Below, one piece after another: positions 57,302 through 64,000 of a stretch of DNA of 64,000 nucleotides. Position 1 is the stretch's first letter. Every line of letters begins with the position of its first letter. Origin of the DNA: Candidatus Nitrosopelagicus sp. (GTDB lineage Archaea; Thermoproteota; Nitrososphaeria; Nitrososphaerales; Nitrosopumilaceae). The notes under the pieces are model-generated. The model was given only the letters and a program-made list of their open reading frames with translations, had not been told where the DNA came from and searched no databases. The stretch lies in NCBI GenBank assembly GCA_028344575.1, contig JAOMBO010000002.1, forward strand, positions 62,001 to 126,000, written 5' to 3'. The translations under genes and the position numbers were made by a program.

Positions 57302-57784
57302 TTGACTAGTGTAAATATAGAAACCAATCATGGAAATATTTCATTTAATTTACTTCCTGAGTTAGCACCAGAAACTGTAAGAAGTTTTGTTAAATTAACA
57401 AATGATGGATTTTACAATGGTACATTATTTCATAGAGTCATTCCTGGATTCATGATTCAAGGAGGAGATCCAAATACAAAAGATCCAAATATGAAAAGTC
57501 AATGGGGAATGGGCGGACCTGGATTCAATGTTAAAGGTGAATTTAGTTCAAGATCACATTTACGAGGTATTGTTTCAATGGCAAGAGCAACAGATCCTGA
57601 CAGTGCCGGTTCACAATTTTTCATAGTAACAAAAGATAGTACATTCCTAGATAGAGAATATACAGTATTTGGAGAGGTAACAGAAGGAATGGATGTTGCA
57701 GATAAAATAGTAAGTCTTGATAGGGATGGAAATGACTGTCCTCTAGAAGATGCAAAGATGCTCAAAGTTTCAATCTCAGAGTAA
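57302..57784 (+). CDS. Cyclophilin-type peptidyl-prolyl isomerase, TTG start
   Basis: FHRVIPGFMIQGGDP, GSQFFIVTKDSTFLDREYTVFGEV. Confidence 0.94.
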   Translation: MTSVNIETNHGNISFNLLPELAPETVRSFVKLTNDGFYNGTLFHRVIPGFMIQGGDPNTKDPNMKSQWGMGGPGFNVKGEFSSRSHLRGIVSMARATDPDSAGSQFFIVTKDSTFLDREYTVFGEVTEGMDVADKIVSLDRDGNDCPLEDAKMLKVSISE

Positions 57785-57788
57785 AATC

Positions 57789-59006
57789 TTGGAAAAGAAA
57801 GTTTCATTCATAATAGTTTCAATTGTAATGATTTCAATTTCACCACAAATTTTTGCTGAAGAGAGCTTGGATGCGTTACTTGAAGAGAAAAATGGAGTAT
57901 TAGTTGAACAACAAGAAATAATTTTTGAGGTAGGAAAACATTCCGATGCTCGTGTTAAACATGTAATAGAGACTGGAGGATGGAATGCTGACAGGCCTAG
58001 ATTAATTGAGATATTACCAGGTATGCACTCAGATTTGATAGTATTGGATGAAGACGGTGACAGATTAAGTTTCACACATGATGAAGAGACGTTTGAAGAA
58101 TCCAAGTATATTATTTTAAACCAAAAAAATGGGAATTATGATCTTATAGCTGAATATAATTTAGATAATTTTATGGAATTAAAAGATGGATTATGGCTAA
58201 AACAGCTGAATTACAACTTTGATGTAACTGTAATGTTAGAAGAAGATATGGAATTAATTTTTACAAACTCTAGACCGATAGATGTCAGTGATGCAAAGGG
58301 AATTAATTGTATAGGATGTAACATGACATTAGAATATTTTGAAGATGAAAAAATATTTACAAAAGAAATTTCTTTGGATGAAAATAAGTTTGAAGTAGAA
58401 TTTTTATCAAATGAAGAAATTTTTAATATTGAATTTATTGAGGGGGGAAATCAGATTGAAAGAGTAACACAATTACTAAATTTCGATGTAAAAGATAAAA
58501 ATCAATTGTATGTGTTAAAAATTCCTTTAGAAAATTTTCTAAATCCATATGAGGTATACTTTACAGAAGAAGAAGACACAAGTTTAGATCAATTAGATAA
58601 AATTAGAAAAACAGAATTTTCTCAAGATGAAACTCATGTAAGTATATCATTTAGAACATTTGGTGAAGGAACTGTCTCCATTGTTGGTGCAACTCCAGAA
58701 GAACATCAAAAATCATTAGAGAGAATTGAAAGTATTAAAGCAAAAGAGGTAACAACTCAAAAAGTTGAAGAAGAAAAGAAAGGTGTTCCACTCCCAATAC
58801 CAGGAACTAAAGCAGCTTCAGAGTTAGCAGCAGAATACAGTCAAACAAGTGAGGAAGAAAAAGTACCAAAATTATCATTTGCTGATGAATTGAAAAAAGG
58901 CCAAACGCAGAATTCGGATAATATTATGACAATTGTAGGAATTATTGTAGGACTAATTATTGTAGGAATTATTAGCGGTGTTATTTTTAAACTAAAGAAA
59001 AACTAG
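57789..59006 (+). CDS. Secreted/membrane-anchored hypothetical protein
   Basis: Probable TTG start at 57789; signal peptide and C-terminal TM. Confidence 0.65.
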   Translation: MEKKVSFIIVSIVMISISPQIFAEESLDALLEEKNGVLVEQQEIIFEVGKHSDARVKHVIETGGWNADRPRLIEILPGMHSDLIVLDEDGDRLSFTHDEETFEESKYIILNQKNGNYDLIAEYNLDNFMELKDGLWLKQLNYNFDVTVMLEEDMELIFTNSRPIDVSDAKGINCIGCNMTLEYFEDEKIFTKEISLDENKFEVEFLSNEEIFNIEFIEGGNQIERVTQLLNFDVKDKNQLYVLKIPLENFLNPYEVYFTEEEDTSLDQLDKIRKTEFSQDETHVSISFRTFGEGTVSIVGATPEEHQKSLERIESIKAKEVTTQKVEEEKKGVPLPIPGTKAASELAAEYSQTSEEEKVPKLSFADELKKGQTQNSDNIMTIVGIIVGLIIVGIISGVIFKLKKN

Positions 59007-59158
59007 TCACCTTTTGAATCACAAGCACATCCTTCAAACTCATCAAATCTAGAATTACATAAAGGACATTTGTCACCGTATTCTACTTCCCATGGTTCTT
59101 TTCCAAATAGTTTGTAATGATCATCAATTTCTTTTGGAATTTCTTGTTTTTCATCCAT
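59003..59158 (-). CDS. 51-aa zinc-binding small protein
   Basis: Read by hand: MDEKQEIPKEIDDHYKLFGKEPWEVEYGDKCPLCNSRFDEFEGCACDSKGD. Confidence 0.55.
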   Translation of the reverse strand: MDEKQEIPKEIDDHYKLFGKEPWEVEYGDKCPLCNSRFDEFEGCACDSKGD

Positions 59159-59213
59159 AGTATAATGTAATTCTCAAAGTATGTATAGATTATCTAGAAT
59201 TAGACTTAGATTT

Positions 59214-59642
59214 TTAATTTGTTAGTAGTGCTTCTTTTGAAACATATTGATTTCTATCATCTACTGTATTTTTTAGAAATTCTTTGTTAAATGCCATCTT
59301 TGTTAATGCTACAGATACATCAAATGGACTTGCAGTCCAACCATATTCAGACATTTGTGCAACTGTTTCACCAACAGTTTTTGGTTGATCAAAAAAAGAA
59401 TCTTTTTCTAAAATTCTCAACTTATGTCTAATATCATCAACTGCAATTGTAGATGGTGATGAAAATTCAGGTTCATGGAATTCAGCGTCTTCTAATGAGC
59501 TCATCACATCAGGTTGCGATCTTTCATTAAGTAATTGTTTTAGTGATTCAATTACCTCACCTACAGAATCATTATCAACGTAAAAGTCTCTAGAATCAAT
59601 CTCAATTTCATTAGGACCTTGTTTGATTCGTATTTTTGCCAT
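59214..59642 (-). CDS. Conserved hypothetical protein
   Basis: MAKIRIKQGPNEIEIDSRDFYVDNDSV; helix-rich C-terminus. Confidence 0.6.
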   Translation of the reverse strand: MAKIRIKQGPNEIEIDSRDFYVDNDSVGEVIESLKQLLNERSQPDVMSSLEDAEFHEPEFSSPSTIAVDDIRHKLRILEKDSFFDQPKTVGETVAQMSEYGWTASPFDVSVALTKMAFNKEFLKNTVDDRNQYVSKEALLTN

Positions 59643-59776
59643 ACGTAATCTACTCAATTATTGATTTATTTTACTAGCTCAAAGTAGCTTAAAGAAATAA
59701 TCAAAAGATATACACAAATCATTAACAAGTAATTTTTTTGACAAGGGATTTATACATAATTCCTATTAAAAAATAC

Positions 59777-60670
59777 ATGTTAACAGTTTTTGGTTCAACT
59801 GCACTCGATACAATCAGAACACCGAAAAAAACTCTGAAAAATGTACTAGGAGGTGCAGCGACATTTGCTGCAATTTCAGCAAGTTTTTTCACAAAACCAG
59901 GACTAATTGCAGTTGTTGGTAGTGATTTTCCTAAGAAATATCATACAGTATTGAAAAATCATCTTGATCTAAAAGGACTAACGGTTCTAAATGGGAAGAC
60001 ATTCAGATATGATGGTAAATACGATGCAACAATGAGCGTACGAGAAACACTAAAAACAGAACTAAATGTATTAGCAGATTTTAAACCAAAAGTACCGGAT
60101 GTATACAAAAAATCAGAATTTGTTTATCTAGCAAATAATGATCCAGAACAAAACGCAAAAATAATAAAAGAATTTGATAATGTAAAATTTTCAATGTGTG
60201 ATACAATAGAGTACTGGATTGCAACAAAACGTAATGCTGTAATTAAAATGATAAAATCAGTTGACGCGGTAGTGATTAATGATGAAGAGGCAAAATTACT
60301 CACAAAAGAAGACAATTTGATCAAATGTGCAAAAAAAATGATGAGTTGGGGAGCCAACTATGTTGTAATTAAAAAAGGAGAACATGGAGCATTACTATTT
60401 CATGAAGATGTGATTTTTCCATCAGTTGGATTTTCATTAGAATCTGTTGTAGATCCAACCGGTGCAGGAGATTCTTTTGCAGGTGCAATGATTGGACACT
60501 TGGCTGCAAAAAATAAGACCAGTTTTTCTGAAATTAAAAAATCAATTATTTATGGAAATGTAATGGGATCATTTGCTGTTGAAAAATATGGATTGGCAGG
60601 ACTAACATCATTGAAAAAATCAGATATTTCAAAAAGAATAAGACAGTATGAGAAAATGGTTACTTTTTGA
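59777..60670 (+). CDS. PfkB-family sugar/nucleoside kinase
   Basis: GGAATFAAISASFF, VINDEEAKLLT, VVDPTGAGDSFAGAMIGHLA. Confidence 0.92.
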   Translation: MLTVFGSTALDTIRTPKKTLKNVLGGAATFAAISASFFTKPGLIAVVGSDFPKKYHTVLKNHLDLKGLTVLNGKTFRYDGKYDATMSVRETLKTELNVLADFKPKVPDVYKKSEFVYLANNDPEQNAKIIKEFDNVKFSMCDTIEYWIATKRNAVIKMIKSVDAVVINDEEAKLLTKEDNLIKCAKKMMSWGANYVVIKKGEHGALLFHEDVIFPSVGFSLESVVDPTGAGDSFAGAMIGHLAAKNKTSFSEIKKSIIYGNVMGSFAVEKYGLAGLTSLKKSDISKRIRQYEKMVTF

Positions 60671-60702
60671 AGAGTTATAGATAAGATTTTTTTTTATAAA
60701 TT

Positions 60703-61035
60703 ATGGAAGATAGACTGGATTCAATTTTTTCTATGCAAAAAGGTTTGTCAGAGATGATGAATCTTGACAGATATCCAAAAGATACTGAAGGTAAAGTATC
60801 TGCATTGTGTACTGCAATAATGCATGAAGCAGTAGAACTACAACGTACTACAAATTGGAAGTGGTGGAAAACACCAACCGAATTTAATGAAGCAGAAGCA
60901 AGAGAAGAGCTGATAGACATTTGGCACTTTGTTGTTCAAGCATCACTTGAGTTAAACCTCACACCTGACGATATCTTGAAAGAATATGAGAGAAAAAATG
61001 AGATTAACAGGCAGCGACAGAAAGATGGTTACTAG
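60703..61035 (+). CDS. All-alpha NTP pyrophosphatase (dimeric dUTPase-like)
   Basis: AIMHEAVELQRTTNWKWWK...EAREELIDIWHFVVQASLELNL. Confidence 0.8.
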   Translation: MEDRLDSIFSMQKGLSEMMNLDRYPKDTEGKVSALCTAIMHEAVELQRTTNWKWWKTPTEFNEAEAREELIDIWHFVVQASLELNLTPDDILKEYERKNEINRQRQKDGY

Positions 61036-61093
61036 TTTCATCGTATAATATGATTGAAATAATTTTATAGTAGGTCCATTAAAAACCGATGAA

Positions 61094-61669
61094 ATGAAAG
61101 TTCGTCATCTACAAGAAAGTGACAAGCAATACAGAGTTTTTCTGTACATATTTTATGCTGCTTCTGCAATGATGGTAACTATCATGATTTATGGAATGGT
61201 CATGATGATTGGCGAATGGCAAGAAACTGGATATTATGTAATGGGCGAAGTTTTAGTAAACACACATGTTCCATTTGAAAACTTTGCAAACCTTACTACA
61301 TGGTTATCATTTGCATGTATAATTTCATGGTACTGTGTTTCAAGAATTGGTTGGAAAAGAACAGTTGGATTACAATCATACAGAATGGCTTTACTGCAAC
61401 TAATGTTGTTAGGTTTTGCAGTAATTTGTTTGTACGAAGTTTTATGGAGTTTTACAGTACTAAATGCAGAAATTACATCACAGATGGTAATTGACGGAAC
61501 AACTCCAGACATAGACAAACTAGCGGTACATTATCCAGATCCAGACAGACCATGGAATCTAATATTTGCAACAAAAATTTGGTCTGTAGGATTTTTGATT
61601 AGTGCACATGCATTCTATTTGAGTACAAGACCTAGAAAATCAAAAGAAGAATTATTGCCTGAAGAGTAA
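61094..61669 (+). CDS. Multi-TM protein of unknown function
   Basis: Four hydrophobic helices. Confidence 0.6.
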   Translation: MKVRHLQESDKQYRVFLYIFYAASAMMVTIMIYGMVMMIGEWQETGYYVMGEVLVNTHVPFENFANLTTWLSFACIISWYCVSRIGWKRTVGLQSYRMALLQLMLLGFAVICLYEVLWSFTVLNAEITSQMVIDGTTPDIDKLAVHYPDPDRPWNLIFATKIWSVGFLISAHAFYLSTRPRKSKEELLPEE

Positions 61670-61704
61670 TTTAGTAATAAAAATTTCATTTCGATTAAAT
61701 ATTC

Positions 61705-62109
61705 ATGAATGAGTATTCTTTTATGACATACTTAATCAATGAAAAAAAATATTCAATATTTCTTATTGCAATAGTTGGTTCAATTGCAATCTTATCAATA
61801 CCATTGATTTTGAATCAGGTTTTAGAAGGTGAACATTTACTTCATGTTGCAATTCATGAGATCGGTTTTGTTCTAGCAGCATTTTTGTCAATAATGGCAG
61901 GAATTGCATACATGAAAACCAGAATTTCTAGAATGTTATTTTCTGCATTTGCGTTTGGAGTTTTAGCATTTGGACAAGCAGCTTACATGTATTCAGAAAT
62001 TTTACAACCACATCCTGAGGAAGATATGTTTAGCGGGGGGGAAATTTTAGATATTACAATTTTAATTATGACAATATTATTTGCTGTCGGTGTTTTTTAC
62101 AAACGATAA
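61705..62109 (+). CDS. Multi-TM protein of unknown function
   Basis: Four hydrophobic helices, downstream of 61094..61669. Confidence 0.6.
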   Translation: MNEYSFMTYLINEKKYSIFLIAIVGSIAILSIPLILNQVLEGEHLLHVAIHEIGFVLAAFLSIMAGIAYMKTRISRMLFSAFAFGVLAFGQAAYMYSEILQPHPEEDMFSGGEILDITILIMTILFAVGVFYKR

Positions 62110-62203
62110 ATGTAGTAATTTATGTTTAATTTTAAAAGTATTCTAAAAATTTAAAAAATGGATTTATATTCTAATGCTATAGAAAATGTATTAGAGAGAG
62201 TAA

Positions 62204-62698
62204 TTGGATAGAAGACAAACTGTTTTAGAAATTGTAAATAAAAATCCAGGAATAAGATTTAATGAAATTATGAAAGTTTCAAACATTAGAAATGGTACAT
62301 TAAGTCATTATGTAAAAAAATTAGAAGATGAAAAAAGTATTGAACTGGAAAGAACACCAAGAGTGACACGCCTATATCCTGCAGGAATATCAGCTCAAGA
62401 AGCTAAAATTTGCAAATATATGACAAAATCAAGCCAAAAAAAATTAATTTTATTTTTACTTAAGAAAGGAACCGCTACATCACTTGAAATTAGAAATTTT
62501 ATCAAAAAATCACCTTCAGTGGTATCTGTTAATCTAAATGAATTGTTCAAAGAAAAGATTATTGAAAAACAATACGATATACCTTCAAACAAGTATTCAT
62601 TAAGAAATCCTGAACAGATAGAAGGAATATTGAATGAATATTATCCAGAAACAATTGATAAAATTACAAACAATACAATAGAAATGTTAGATTTTTAG
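62204..62698 (+). CDS. Winged-helix transcriptional regulator
   Basis: ILEIVNKNPGIRFNEIMKVSNIRNGTLSHYVKKLEDEKSIELER-type wHTH, TTG/alternative start. Confidence 0.8.
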   Translation: MDRRQTVLEIVNKNPGIRFNEIMKVSNIRNGTLSHYVKKLEDEKSIELERTPRVTRLYPAGISAQEAKICKYMTKSSQKKLILFLLKKGTATSLEIRNFIKKSPSVVSVNLNELFKEKIIEKQYDIPSNKYSLRNPEQIEGILNEYYPETIDKITNNTIEMLDF

Positions 62699-62792
62699 TG
62701 TGTAATAGAAAATAGACATCGACAAATTTTATCATATAATTATAAAAATTAATACAATACTTTATAGATAAACAAAAGAAAAATCTGTTAAA

Positions 62793-63839
62793 ATGGATGT
62801 TGCGGAAAAAGTAGAACTAATCAAAAGACCACCTACAAAAGAAATAGTAAAAGACGAAGCAGAGTTAATTGAACTTTTAAACACAAACTCAAAACCAAAG
62901 CACTACATTGGATTAGAGATCTCTGGATTTTTACATCTTGGAAGTTTAATCAGTACAGGTTTTAAAATTAATGATTTCATGAAAGCAGGAATTGATTGTA
63001 CTGTATTTTTAGCAGACTGGCACACTTTGATTAACGATAAACTTGGTGGAAATTTAGAGACAATTTCTAAGGTTTCTAAATATTATGCAGATGCATTTCG
63101 ATTAGTTTGTCCAGGTGTAAACATTGTAATGGGTACAGAACTTTATGATTCAAAAAAAGAGTACTGGGCAGAACTTGTGAAATTTACAAAACATATGACA
63201 CTTGCAAGAACAATGCGTACACTAACAATTATGGGAAGATCAGAAAATGAAGATAAAATTGATTTAGCAAAATTACTATACCCACCAATGCAGGCAGCAG
63301 ACATCCACTCTTTAGATTTAGACATTGTTCATGCAGGAATGGATCAGCGGAAAATTCACATGTTAGTAAGAGAAATTTTCCCAAAGATGAAATGGAAGGT
63401 TCCTGTTGCCGTACATCATTCATTGTTACCAGGATTAACACAACCAAAAGGCGATGCCACAACAGAACCAGGAAAGATGAGTAAATCAGATCCAAATTCT
63501 GGAATTTTTATACACAATTCTGATGATGAGATTACAAAGAAGATTAGAAAAGGCTGGTGCGAAGAAGGATTAACAGAAAATAATCCAATCTTGGAACTTG
63601 CAAGACAAATTGTATTTCATGAATATGATTCAATATCAATAGAAAGACCCGAAAAGTTTGGAGGAAACATAACATACAACTCATATGAAGAGTTAGAATC
63701 AGATTTTGCTCAAAAGAAGTTACATCCAGGTGATTTGAAAAATACAGTAGGAGAATACATGGTGAAAATTATTGCTCCTATTAGAGATAAAATTTCATTA
63801 AGTAATGAATTGTTTGAACTAATTAAAAATAGTCACTAG
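62793..63839 (+). CDS. tyrS: Tyrosyl-tRNA synthetase
   Basis: HYIGLEISGFLHLGSLI, MSKSDPNSGIFI; archaeal length. Confidence 0.9.
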   Translation: MDVAEKVELIKRPPTKEIVKDEAELIELLNTNSKPKHYIGLEISGFLHLGSLISTGFKINDFMKAGIDCTVFLADWHTLINDKLGGNLETISKVSKYYADAFRLVCPGVNIVMGTELYDSKKEYWAELVKFTKHMTLARTMRTLTIMGRSENEDKIDLAKLLYPPMQAADIHSLDLDIVHAGMDQRKIHMLVREIFPKMKWKVPVAVHHSLLPGLTQPKGDATTEPGKMSKSDPNSGIFIHNSDDEITKKIRKGWCEEGLTENNPILELARQIVFHEYDSISIERPEKFGGNITYNSYEELESDFAQKKLHPGDLKNTVGEYMVKIIAPIRDKISLSNELFELIKNSH

Positions 63840-64000
63840 TTTTTAATTTCTGGCTCTTCTAGATTATACTTTGATTTGTAACCACGTGGATTAATCATTA
63901 AATCCTTAAAGTTGTATGTCGATGAGTTACCAACAATTACAGTACTAGTCATTCCTAATTGCTCTTCATAATTTTCCATGTGTTCTAAATCAGTCATAAT
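63836..64000 (-). CDS. cobJ: Precorrin-3B C17-methyltransferase-like, C-terminal fragment
   Basis: Partial frame MTDLEHMENYEEQLGMTSTVIVGNSSTYNFKDLMINPRGYKSKYNLEEPEIKN; conserved GNS..(M)I.PRGY..KY C-terminus. Confidence 0.75.
   Translation of the reverse strand: MMTDLEHMENYEEQLGMTSTVIVGNSSTYNFKDLMINPRGYKSKYNLEEPEIKN

Noticed and set aside
1-64000. CRISPR array
   Set aside because: No regularly spaced direct repeats with unique spacers; the Cas4-like gene at the edge is unaccompanied in this window.

Overview
AT-rich archaeal chromosomal window. Gene content (aCPSF1, STT3, aIF2-gamma, G1P dehydrogenase, proteasome beta, TFB, archaeal CoA pathway, SepF, BluB and CobJ, secreted '[11 protein letters not shown]' repeat proteins) points to a Nitrosopumilus-like ammonia-oxidising thaumarchaeon (Nitrososphaeria). 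The flanks (about 1-7 kb and 23-64 kb) are mostly compact housekeeping or lineage-specific genes with two tRNAs (Val-GAC on -, Arg-CCU on +). About 7.2-22.4 kb is an accessory island with two linked parts. Part 1 is a roughly ten-gene minus-strand operon (9063-15716) with overlapping ORF ends: a novel protein, a TFB, a TM-anchored Holliday-resolvase-related nuclease, a ParB/Srx-like protein, an SNF2 helicase, an HNH-like Zn protein, a wHTH, an RPA-like OB-fold protein, a Zn ribbon and another small protein. Part 2 is a defence cluster (17.4-22.4 kb) with an McrC-like PD-(D/E)XK nuclease, an NgoPII-family restriction enzyme, an RNase J-like MBL protein, a Cys-rich protein and a C5 DNA methyltransferase. 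The strongest non-gene signal is a shared promoter architecture, CCGA(T/G)-N20-TATAGAATAGAG. It has exact N20 spacing in front of three transcription units of the island, plus a degenerate fourth copy inside the big operon. The CCGA block sits at the BRE position upstream of the TATA-like stretch, so the operon-encoded TFB is an attractive candidate for reading it. Function as a defence system or mobile element is inference. No integrase, CRISPR array or rRNA was recognised.
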